This document shows positions 50,001 to 59,500 of a DNA stretch of 64,000 bases, piece by piece (position 1 is the stretch's first letter; every line of letters starts with the position of its first letter). The stretch spans positions 7,648,151 to 7,712,150 of the forward strand of contig NC_135257.1 of NCBI RefSeq assembly GCF_964204865.1, read 5' to 3'. A program made the position numbers and the translations under genes. Below the pieces are notes generated by a model. It did no database searches, was not told the DNA's origin, and saw only the letters and a program-made list of their open reading frames with translations. The stretch comes from Styela clava. Its lineage: Eukaryota; Chordata; Ascidiacea; Stolidobranchia; Styelidae.

Positions 50001-53000
50001 AGCAAGGCCTCGGAAACGAGATCATTCTCGTTCAGATGAAAAGTTTCAAGACTGAATTATCTGATGAAACTAAGGTGTTCGTTAATTCATTATCATTTGT
50101 TACCAATCTGTTAGTTAGCTGTTAGCCATGGCATGAGTATGCCCATCGTTGTCACGCGTAAAATTGAAAAAATTAAAAATAAAATAAAAAACCGAAAATA
50201 AAAGTAAAATAAAAAAAATAGTGGTGAAAAAACATAAAAAAATAAAACAAAAATAAAAAAAAATAAAAATGTAAAAAAAAAATTAAAAATAAAAACGAAA
50301 ATAAAATAAATACGAAATAAAAAAAAAGCAAAAAAAAAAAAAAAAAATTGAATAAAAAGAAAATAAAAAGGTTGACAACGATGGTCCGCCTCGTGGCCCA
50401 TCGTTGACACGCGTTTTTATTTTGAGAAAATTTGCTGCTGATTGGGACCAACGTTGTCAGGAAAAGTCCTACGCGCACAAACAGTGTTCCATGGGGTTCT
50501 AACTCACTTCGAATTTCCTTGAGCAATATTCAGTATGAAAATCTTTTATAAATTCTAGGGATGGGCCGGGATTCGGATCCGGACTCGGATTCGGGTCGAA
50601 TCCAGGCATATTTTGGACTCGGATTCGATTTCGAGTCCACGTCGTTTTTACCGAGTCTATAATCAATTCTGTTTTTACTAATTTACGCCTATGTTTGTAC
50701 TTTTTCCCCTATAAATCTCACTACATACCTTAACTAGTTGAAATTCAAGGTTAGATATCGTCACGCTAATAACCGAATTGCGTAAGTCATTTCAGGCGGT
50801 TTTGAGTTTTTTATAAAACAGGTATTTATGTAATCCTGTCTGTTAACTCAGATTTTATTTTAAGAATTCCGAAACCCATAAAAATAGAGATTTTGTATAA
50901 TATGCAAATTTGTTCAATTGTTTCGTCATAATGAATTATCACTGTTAGCGCAGGACTATTGTGACGTCACAAAGGCAAAATAACCTCGGCCAAGGATTTT
51001 CGAGTTTTTGCATCTCAGATTCTAGCTTAGCGCTTATAAATTTCAATTTATACTACAGTATAGGAAGGCGTGCACTTGTGATATTTACTGTCTGAGTCCA
51101 ATTCACCTTGGTTGGCTTTAATATAAGGGTACATCGCTGTTTTATTCTTCATATTTAACTTTAGTCTTATTTCGGTGGATGTGCAGAGCGTGTTGTATAT
51201 ATTGATGAAATATATATTTTAAACATAAAAAATAATGTAATTGAAACAGATTAGGTATTTTGGGGATTAGACTTCGTATATACTAAGAATTACATTCGAT
51301 TTTGGATTGTTTGGTTTTCAGGACTGGTACATATAGTCAAGTTGCAAAATTGCGTATGTCCCCTAGTCATAGACATATTTCTGGCTAAGTCACAGTGCGT
51401 CATTATGACGTCACATGACTGCGTAATACAAATTACCTTAAATCCGGCTACGATCAAAAAATTCAACCATGGCAAATTATTGACTCTCAATGGCATAGCA
51501 ATTTCAATAGGAAGTTTTTTACGTTTTTCTCAAAACTGCTAAAAATGACTTACGCAATTCGGTTATTAGCGTGACGATATGTAACAATATCACCCGTGTG
51601 TATTATAACACTCCTAATAAAAACGACGACAGATATCCAGATAATATTGAACTAATATTAAACTATTGATCGCTCATAACAATGATGATGCGCCAGTCGC
51701 CTTCAAACTATCTATCGTTTTTGGTATACATGTGATACACAATAAAATATGTGTCAGCGCAATATTTTTGAGTTTTCAATTTGCGTAAATAAATATGAAA
51801 CATGCGCTCGTTCAACCCAATGGGAAATCTCACCAATACCTCTTTTAAATCGAGTTTATTACGTGCAATCCTTTCTCTAAAAAGGGAGCAATGGAAAGCA
51901 TGGAGCGTTTCAGAACGTTTACATGAACTACTAAATTGCAAGCATTGTATTGACGACGAGTGGCATCTTTCTACCATTTGCACACGCGGCATAGTAAATT
52001 TAAGGCTAGAAATATCTGAAATTATGGGAAAGCATTGTAGTCAAAAGCTTTTTATTTTCCTATTTGACATGTAAGAATTTCTAAATAGCCGCCCAGAATT
52101 AACGCAAGGTGGTGGGCTGTAAATCCAGTTCACAGCCAAGGCGCACATTGACCCACGTTTACGTTTGTATTATGGCCGCCAAAAAAGACGAAAAATATAT
52201 TTTTATATTGATTCAACAGCTATCTGCGGAACCATTAGGCAAAAATATGAGCTACGACGTATGTTTGTGAGCGCGCGATTCTGTAGTATGGTCGAAAACG
52301 TGTTTTTCTACTTTTACATTGTGACGTCACGGACTCGGAGGATTCGATTCGAGTCCCTGACCTATTACTCGGATTCGTCGAATCTCTGTAATGCCGGACT
52401 CGTCCCATCCCTAATAAATTCTCCATGCTACAAGTTCAACTACAAGTAATATAATTATAATAATGATAAGAGAATATAGAATTGGATACGAAAATTCGGA
52501 AAATTTGTTTTTACGTGTAGAAGGTAATTGAATTGGAGAATGCTGCTTAACTGCTAGGTTGTCCGGACACACGTGCGATGCCGGTACCGTCTGACCAAAG
52601 GTGTTATAGTCGCTTTGCGCCAGACCGTATCGATGAAACAAATGGGAGATACGGATAGTCTAGTAGAATATAGTATAGACTACTGAAACACTCTCTGCGC
52701 CTGCCCCATACCGTACAGCCATAACATACCGATCCAGACCAATGATCCATCCCTTGATTCAGTATATTCTACAAGACTATCCGTATCTCCCATTCGTTTC
52801 ATGAGTGATTGCATGGGTACCGTTACGGTCAGACGCAAAGCGACTATAACCCCTTTGGTCAGACGGTAGCGGCATCGCACGAGTGTCCGGACAACTGAGC
52901 AGTTAAGCAGCATTCTCTAATTCAATTACCTTCTACACGTAAAAACAAATTTTCCGAATTTTCGTATTCAATTCTATATTCTTTTAACATTATTATAAAT

Positions 53001-55900
53001 ATATTACTTTTGGTTGAACTTGTAGCATGGAAAATTTATAAAACATTTTCATATTTAATTTATTGGATATTGCTCAATAAAATCAGTAGTGAGTTAGAAA
53101 CCCAGGGAACACATTTGTGCGCGTATGATTATTCCTGACAACGTTGATCCCAAGCAGCAGCAAATTTTCTCAAATTAAAAACGCGTGACAACGATGGGCC
53201 ACGAGGCGGACCATCGTTGTCAACCTTTTTATTTTCTTTTTATTCAAGTTTTTTTTTTTTTCAATTTTTTTTTTTTTGCATTTTTTATTTCGTTTTTATT
53301 TTATTTTCGTTTTTATTTTTAGTTTATTTTTTTTCATTTTTTTTTTTTTTCATTTTTGTTTTTAATTATTTTTCATGTTTTTTCACCCCTATTTTTTTTA
53401 TTTTGCTTTTATTTTCAGTGTTTTTTATTTTTTTTTCATTTTTTTTTTCAATTTTACGCGTGACAACGATGGGCCACCATACATGAGGCTACAAAAAATA
53501 TATTATGACGTAACGAATGGAGCTCTTGAGAAATTTTGTCGAGAAGAGCGCAACAGTCATTTGGTTACCTACACTGTTACGTAATATTGTTCGTCTGCCA
53601 ACCTTTTTCCTCATTTCTGCTTGATTTATGAAGTTGTACAGCTCATGTTGGTTAGAGTTACTTGCTACCTTACTGTTATAAATTGATTTCGAAAGAAATA
53701 TAAGCGATTAGGGAAGGGAATACAAGAGAGAAGTGCAGAAAACGAACTATTGCGTGCTTGGGATGCCATTCCCGAAAATTTTTCGTGTCTCAAAAACTTT
53801 GCAACTGCATTACTCTCCATGTTTTCATCTACATATGCTTGTGCATCTCTATTCATGGTTATGAGCTTTATTAGGTCTCGTAATAGGAGTAGCATGAAAG
53901 ATGAATCCAGTAGTTCGTGTATAAGTATAAACCCAATCAATGTAAAATCTCTATCATCGGTAATGCAATAGAAGTCTCACTGAAATAGAATAATAGAAGT
54001 AATCAAATCTATTTGTCGGACTGATATTTTACCGAATGCTGAATCTGGCTGTACACGTTTAAAAGGTTTACTATTGTGTATTTTTTTTAAATAAGCAAAG
54101 CGTTGTTTTTAATTTTGGTCGGCACACGGAAGAATTTTGTCGTTAGATTTAGCCGATTGTGGCACCATTGATGACTTAAGGTAATAATGGTGGCACGCGA
54201 GCCGAAAAAGGTTGCCCACCCCTGAACTAAGCCAAATGAATTATTAAATGTATACATCTCTCAAATAAGAATTATCTTTTCACTTTTACAGCTTCTAGAT
54301 ATGAGATTCGATATTCCTACGGAAGTTCCAAGCCCATAAGGATAGACTTTGCGTCACAAAAAAATGTTACGGATAATATGATCACAAAAGGCGACCTGAG
54401 TCAGCCAAAACCAAATACTAACTTTGAAGAATTTTCATTAATACTGAGAGACTTGCCGCAAAATGAAAATTCAGTTCGGTGAGATTGACGTATTTGTTTA
54501 CTATGTTTTTCACTAAATGTAACTTATGGATGAGAGCTGATACTACAATAGAAAATGGTTTCAAAAATTCTTTCAACTTTGAATCAATTATTCGGGAGGG
54601 TTGCGAAGCGCAGTATATAACTGCAACTAAAATCGTTCAGTTTTGTACATATATATAGCTCATTATTAACTTATTTCTCACAACATTCGATTCAAACTGT
54701 TCTCCTTGCACACAACCATTCTTTTTGGTGAGAAGTTACAGCTCAATTTTATTTCTCACGACAGAATCCCGCAGGAGTGTTTACGTTGCTCTACTCTTCT
54801 GTGTAGCAAAGGAATTTCTATGAATATGAGCCACTACTAAAGGACCTCCAGAAGTATGTGCGCCAAGACGGCGCACAACCTGAACATAGTATGTGTACCC
54901 GGTTAGGGTTCAGGTTATGCGCCATGTTGTTGTACATACTTCGGGAGCGCCCTACTAAATGATTATATCACGAAAAGTGAATTTCTATATGTATAATAAA
55001 TATATTTTATAGAGTTGCGTTTGCAATGCGCGCTTTCGACGAGAGTGCAAATCCTTCTGAAATCTCAAATATTGCTATGGTGACTTTTTTCATTATTCCC
55101 CCGTCAATACCACCAACAACAGAAACAGCGACGTCGGCCGCTATAAGTACAACGACTGCAAAAGAAGTTTTGGAACCAAATGGTGAGAATCCAAATACAT
55201 TTGAAGATTGAAATTTTCACATAATATATACAATGAAATTTTATGAAAATTGTATCTAAATACAATTAAAAGTAATATAAAAAAAAAAGCAGTTGGATCA
55301 TATTTCATTGATTAAATTTGCAAAAACATTTGCTGATATCAAATTCGGTTTTTCATGCTTACCATTTTTTTTAATATTATTTCATTTTTTAATTCAGATG
55401 ATCGTCTTGGATTACTTCTTGGCGTGATTCTTGGAGCAATTGGTAAGATTCGATTGTCGGACAATTGTGTGGGATAGGATAGGATTTACATATTTATCAC
55501 GAGGGAGGGAGAAGCCGACAAAACCGCTTATTCATAGGGCGAACCACGACCTCTCGTCGCCAGTCCATATGAGAATAGTTAGCCAGCTTTAGCCTATTTT
55601 TTCTTAAGGAAAAAAAGGGCACTTCCAATCTCCCCACTTACGAATGACTGCCAAAGTTCTGATCGATGGTTTTAGATACCTCATAAAAATATATTCTAGC
55701 AATATCTGGGGGCCTTTATTATTTCTATGTCCTTTTGTCGCGTAAAAACAGGTGTTAATTGATGTTTTTACTATTTTATTACAGGAGTCATCTCTCTACT
55801 GATACTTGTTGCCGTGTTTTACTGTCGCAGAAGAAGAGCATTACGCAAGCAAAACGAAGAAGCCCATGACCACACTTACGAGAATCCGTATAGAATTTAG
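35081..55900 (+). CDS. CLCA: CLCA family protein, copy A, complete, 20 exons
   Basis: CLCA proteins are secreted or membrane-anchored, self-cleaving metalloproteases that modulate calcium-activated chloride channels. Exons: 35081-35236, 37106-37243, 37482-37629, 38050-38164, 39477-39630, 40509-40760, 41097-41318, 44795-44908, 44987-45181, 45321-45581, 45830-45988, 46061-46163, 46307-46386, 46619-46691, 47412-47499, 49256-49392, 54292-54478, 55013-55182, 55398-55442, 55785-55900. All GT-AG, phases agree, 970 aa. Signal peptide 1-22; N-terminal [14 protein letters not shown]; zinc site [14 protein letters not shown] (His153-Glu154-His157, Glu/Asp following); VWA domain with MIDAS DVSGS (313-317), SGGTG and LTDGQE; beta-sandwich part ([25 protein letters not shown]); FN3-like [12 protein letters not shown] and [10 protein letters not shown]; Thr-rich stalk; membrane segment about 921-945; basic RRRR tail ending YENPYRI. 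The anchored form resembles vertebrate CLCA2, which is about 943 aa. Confidence 0.95.
35723..36887. mobile_element. 1.2-kb hAT-like element in CLCA-A intron 1
   Basis: Ends TAGGCTTGCACGTAATT and AATTACGTGCAAGCCTA are inverted repeats, flanked by an exact 8-base duplication GTGAAATG (35715-35722 and 36888-36895). Subterminal regions are full of ACGTAAT/TTCCGTAA words. No transposase frame. Non-autonomous. Confidence 0.92.
40008..40246. mobile_element. 239-bp MITE, CTCCCGAAGTATG family, CLCA-A intron 5
   Basis: Left end GGGGCTCCCAAAGTATGCGA and right end TCGCATACTTCGGGAGCACC with long inner complementarity (AAGATGGCGGACATCGGAA). Exact 8-base duplication TTTTCTAG at 40000-40007 and 40247-40254. 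Non-coding. The right end is about 260 bases before exon 6. Confidence 0.92.
41365..42385. repeat. Degenerate minisatellite in CLCA-A intron 7
   Basis: Many variants of a roughly 30-base unit built on CATATACAGCCAA/CAATGTCATATGCATATACA. It is interrupted by the MITE at 41438-41822 and bounded on the right by the MITE at 42386. The same words occur in reverse orientation at about 44565-44760 at the other end of the intron. Short frames here are not genes. Confidence 0.7.
41438..41822. mobile_element. 385-bp hAT MITE in CLCA-A intron 7
   Basis: Ends CAGTGGTTCCCAAACT and AGTTTGGGAACCACTG, an inverted repeat characteristic of hAT/Charlie-type elements. Flanks CCCTATAT (41430-41437) and CCTTATAT (41823-41830) match 7 of 8. 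Subterminal G-run GGGGGTAATT. Non-coding. Confidence 0.92.
42386..43209. mobile_element. 824-bp TA-target MITE, copy 1
   Basis: Inverted ends TCGTCACGCTAATAAC and GTTATTAGCGTGACGA, each abutting TA. The whole element is repeated in opposite orientation at 50758-51577. TA duplication and size suggest mobilisation by a Tc1/mariner-type or similar transposase. Open frames inside are conserved in neither copy as a protein. Confidence 0.88.
43213..44794. repeat. Rest of CLCA-A intron 7: undefined repeat fragments
   Basis: 43480-43570 has GGCCCGC-rich words like hAT subterminal regions (GCGGGCCACTTTCACGTGAC, GCATGCGGCCCGCC). 44285-44350 holds ATTCGAATA words ending TTTGCCAGCCCTACC, as also near 25205-25270. 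44565-44760 is the reversed minisatellite. I could not pair ends or find target duplications. Confidence 0.5.
47590..49008. mobile_element. 1.4-kb non-autonomous hAT in CLCA-A intron 15
   Basis: Left end CAGGGGTCACCAACATTTTC, right end GCGTTGGTGATCACTG. Flanks GTATAGAT (47582-47589) and GTCTAGAT (49009-49016) match 7 of 8. It contains a nested tRNA-SINE copy at about 48083-48380. No transposase frame. Confidence 0.85.
48083..48380 (+). mobile_element. tRNA-derived SINE nested in the hAT element
   Basis: Head GCGGCGCTATGGCCCATCGT with a deletion before the B-box region, body GGTTCACGTAACCGCTGGTC and tail GGGATAAATATGTAAATC, as in the copy at 14750-15060. Confidence 0.82.
50556..52413. mobile_element. 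1.9-kb hAT-like element, TAGGGATGGG ends
   Basis: Ends TAGGGATGGGCCGGGATTCG and GACTCGTCCCATCCCTA, inside an exact 8-base duplication ATAAATTC (50548-50555, 52414-52421). The right arm of the host foldback element supplies the empty site (TTTATAAATTTTCC). Subterminal GGACTCGGATTCG words on both sides. A truncated relative is at 32230-32722. It carries a TA-MITE at 50758-51577. No transposase frame recognised. Confidence 0.9.
50758..51577. mobile_element. 820-bp TA-target MITE, copy 2, innermost of the nest
   Basis: Same ends as copy 1 at 42386-43209 and the reverse-complement orientation. TA at both junctions (50756-50757, 51578-51579). The truncated relative of the host element at 32230-32722 reads GGTTAGATCTGTAACAAT on its minus strand where this copy is interrupted, so it is the empty site with one changed base. 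Confidence 0.92.
53687..53971 (+). pseudogene. hAT transposase C-terminal fragment
   Basis: An open frame of about 95 codons ending TAG at 53969-53971, with [20 protein letters not shown] followed by [20 protein letters not shown]. This is the hAT dimerisation-domain pattern (FGSTY-CE-LFS-MNFIKS-RS-L-DE) of the Charlie/GTF2IRD2-FAM200 type, with some key positions altered. It belongs to the outer hAT element at 49932-54224. Confidence 0.82.
54842..54951. mobile_element. 110-bp MITE, CTCCCGAAGTATG family, CLCA-A intron 17
   Basis: Left end GGACCTCCAGAAGTATGTGC, right end GTACATACTTCGGGAGCGCC, exact 8-base duplication CTACTAAA (54834-54841 and 54952-54959). It ends about 60 bases before exon 18, so its right flank is close to the branch-point region. 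Confidence 0.92.
55471..55562 (-). mobile_element. 3' tail fragment of the tRNA-SINE, CLCA-A intron 19
   Basis: Only the tail portion (GGATAGGATAGGATTTACAT to CGAACCACGACCTCTCGTC on plus) is present; the tRNA head is missing, as in 5'-truncated insertions. Confidence 0.8.
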
Positions 55901-56004
55901 CTATTGCGTGGTTGATGGAATTTGTTTAAATCACAACACTTCCAGAAGATTGTTAGATATTTGTATATTGTAATGAGTTATCTATTTTACGTAGAAATAT
56001 TTTT

Positions 56005-56010
56005 AATAAA
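56005..56010 (+). terminator. Polyadenylation signal of CLCA-A
   Basis: AATAAA 105 bases after the stop codon of exon 20. Confidence 0.7.
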
Positions 56011-56529
56011 TTTACTTACAAATAACTTTTTCGCGAGAACAGTTCATACTTCGGATTCGTCCCAAATGAGATTCGGTGGTCAACTTTATGAAATTTTAAA
56101 ATTTGCTAATATGAAGACATAGCAAACTGTGCCAAAATCACAATAAATTTGACATTCTGAATTTTCAAAAAATATAATTTTGAATAGCATTAATTCAAAA
56201 TTTATTTTTAAAAACCCAGATAATACATATCGAATGTATATTTACACTTTTGTCACACTGTATTCCCTCCCGATTTAATTTTATTTGATATAAACATAAA
56301 GGCTAAAAAACTTTGATGATTACGTTGCATCTCATATCATTTTATAACCTAGTTTTTTCGTTTTTGATTTTTCTTTCATCGTCTGTTATTTGATAATCTT
56401 TATTCTTACCTACAGCGACGAATATCGAATTGCTTAGTGTCGTGCAATTAGCATTGGCATCTCTGCTCTGCCCTAACTACATACACGCAAATATAGATAT
56501 AGCGTATAGGCGCGTAGGTGATTATTTGT

Positions 56530-59500
56530 GACTTTGCTGCCAATAATCGTTCCACTTCGAGCTGAACGATCGCAGTAACCCAGCATTCACGTTATCCAAA
56601 TCCACTTGACTTGCCGTTAAATCTGTTATTCTATTCGGGGGAAATATGTCGTCTGCAGTGATAGACCTGAATGAATAGTTACATGAAATATGCAGAGGAA
56701 TGATTCAACTGCAACGGTCGCATAGTTATTGTTTACTATAAACATTGGCACAGACGCAGCACAGTGTTTAATCGCAAGCATTCTTGACTTTGGACTTAGT
56801 TCGCAATAAAATGATTGACTTTTAAACGTTTTTAAGGATGGGACGTCATTAAGTAACAAAATAGCCTCCACTGACCCCGTGTATGCAAATCCTGGCGATG
56901 AAGATGTTCGTTCAATTAATTACGCCTTCAACATTCACTCCTTTGTAGACAGATGGGTTAGCAGAGTTGTCCTGATTTGAAACATACGTACCTGCTCATG
57001 ATAATATCGATCACATTATGAAATATAGCTCTACCACGGATTTAATCGAGAACATGCTAATTCTTACCATCGTCTAAAAGCATATAGCAATTAACCCCCA
57101 AATGTACCCCATTTCATGTTAAAAATATGAAAACAAAGTTAATTTTTCCCAAAATTCGAACAAAGACTTTCGTTTGAATCAAATTAATCCACTTTTAGGA
57201 AAATAACAAATTTCGTCCGGCCATTATTAAATTGAAATTTATTATATCACGATATTTAAACACTAATTTAAATAATTATATGTAAGTTCCCATCCGTACG
57301 ATGTTCATAATTACCCATATTGGGATAACAGGAGTTTCTGTTTATAACGTGAATCACGAGCTCACGTTTACAGTATTTAATTGGATTTATGATCAACGTA
57401 TAAATACGACTCGATATCTTTCAATGTTAAGCTAGTCTGGATAAATGTTTTAAAATTTGTATTCTGTGTATCGTGGAAATCTGAGAATAAAATCAAACAG
57501 AGTTTTTTAAAGTTTCTTCATTAACGTGGGCATTGAAGCTGAAGGGTGAACGAGCGACTGACTGGCTGTTCTGAGACGGTCTACTCTACGAAATAGCAAT
57601 ATACGGTGACATCACATTCATTTACCAATAATATATGCTATAAGCTCGCCTCGTCGTAGTCAGATTCTTGAATCCCATAGATTACATATTACATTTGCCA
57701 TAATATATACATGTAGTTCTAGCATTGAACATATTATACAAGTTAGGATCCTTGACCATGCCTGCACCGTTATCAAACAATTCAACAACAGAAATAGTAT
57801 CATCAGGCCTTGTAACAGTTGCATTCACACTAGCTCCAAGAACAGGCAGGAAGTTTTGAAAAACCTGATAATATACAAAATGGGATCACTGTTTTTTTTC
57901 TGAACAACAATATAGCCCAAGGTAACACATGATACCTTAGCAACTACGATTGGCGGTAACGTTGTATCATCTGAAACTTTTAATTCAGTTTCGACTGTGA
58001 TCGGATAAACGTTGAGATCGGAAGGTCTGGAAGTCACAGCAGTGGTGATTTTGTTTTCTGACGTTGAAAAAATACTGAATTCCCAAATCCCAAACTGCAA
58101 GAAATATTTGATTAGTTTGGCAGATGATGAACGAAGCTGTTACAAGCAATAAAACATCAATGCAGAAATCATAAACACTTCACCACTGTTTAATAAACCC
58201 AAATTAAAAAAAAGGAAATCAAACATTTGCTCATAAAAGCCAATCAACAAAATTTGAAAAGTTCAGGGCGCTGTTAATACATTCATTTATGATATCGTAA
58301 TGGTAGGTCACTCGTGGAGACTCGGTTCTCTCGTTTCACAAGATTTAATATCAAAGCGTTATATTAGTGAAAAGAACAGAATACTTACTTTTGCCGTTCC
58401 AGGAGTATAAAATTTAATCGACTTGAAATTTTCGTCGGTTTTGTGTATTGGGCTATCATCGCAGTACTTCTTGTTGGGGTTATTGTAGTTTGAATATATA
58501 CAAGTTGACTTTGGTGGTTTTATTCTATGGTAGGTTCGTCGTCAGTCCATTTAAAGGCAAAAACAGTTATATTGCCGACAGAACCATCAATTGCCGCAGT
58601 CACCGTATCGGGTGTTCCTGGCTTCAGATTGATGATTTTATTTAATACCTGAAAGGCAAATTAAAGTGATCATTTTTATTACAAAGAAATGAAATTTATA
58701 CTAAGTAATATATAGGGCGATTCAGAATGTATTTATGTCGATGCGTGCGTGTGTGCGGACTGTCATTTCGTATTTCTCCCATGTGAGAGGAAAACCAATA
58801 AAACGGCTAACCGCGCCGGTTGACCGTCCGTTTTACGGTTGACCGTCCGTTTTTGGTATAGTTAGACAGTTGTTACTTGTTTCAGATGTATGGACCTGAT
58901 TGGTTACCTGTACTGCGTTGGCTGAGAAATTTCCATCATCCGATTTGCTAAGTGATGCAAATATTCCGCTGAGCTGTGATACAGACTGATCAGACGTGCT
59001 TGCATAATACCATTTTCCTCCAGTTTGCAAACTCAAACTAGCCAACGAGGCATCCTTAGAAACATCGACGAGTCCAAAGAAAATAGAATCGACAACCACA
59101 CCCTGTTGTTAGGTATAAAAATTTCGGCTAACTTAACCTAAACTTCGGAACAGAATAATAACAAGCTTAGTTTTTAGGCACAAATTAATTGCCCGGTCTG
59201 CCCTACAAAACGATAAGACGTTAATTAACAGTGACGTGGTATCCAAGGTTACAACTGAATATCTGGATTGTCTATTATAATTTCACTGTGTTTGTCCTAA
59301 TTGTGAAGTTACTAGTCAAAAGCAAATTAAATTAAGCATTTGTCAGGGATTTTGATGGTACACAGATTTGATATTTTTCACAATGTGCAAATCGAGAAAT
59401 ATTACGTCATTTAAATGCTCTATCAAATACTGTTTGATGGTCAGACAGTTTTACTTATTTATTAATAATTTAAAAAATTTATTGAGAAATTCATATTTTT

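Larger units (their letters stand above)
50141..53474. mobile_element. Foldback element with ~0.7-kb arms and homopurine tracts
   Basis: The left arm is 50141-50555 continued at 52414-52672; the right arm is 52762-53474. Termini GCCCATCGTTGTCACGCG and its complement. Each arm has an A-rich (left, 50160-50375) or T-rich (right, 53217-53455) tract between copies of a small palindrome, GACAACGATGG ... CCATCGTTG. The loop is about 90 bases. The left arm is split by the element at 50556-52413, absent from the right arm. Phe- and Tyr-rich frames here come from the homopolymer tracts. Confidence 0.85.
49932..54224 (+). mobile_element. hAT transposon remnant hosting nested elements, CLCA-A intron 16
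   Basis: Left end CAGGGGGCCGTGGACAACC, right end GGTTGCCCACCCCTG. Flanks AACTAGGT and AACTAAGC agree at 6 of 8. Both ends carry GGCACACGAG / GTCGGCACACGG words. A fragment of the transposase remains at 53687-53971. The middle is filled by a later insertion at 50141-53474. Confidence 0.78.

Noticed and set aside
50111-50526. Long Phe/Tyr-rich frames on the minus strand, and 53217-53584 on plus
   Set aside because: Translations of the A-rich/T-rich tracts of the foldback element; no start context, no family and mirrored in both arms.
53665-53940. 91-codon minus-strand frame
   Set aside because: Antisense of the hAT dimerisation-domain fragment at 53687-53971, which has the recognisable protein on plus.
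56626-56871. 81-codon minus-strand frame after CLCA-B exon 15
   Set aside because: Readthrough of the CLCA-B intron 15 region; the real exon 16 homology is in a different frame from 56666.
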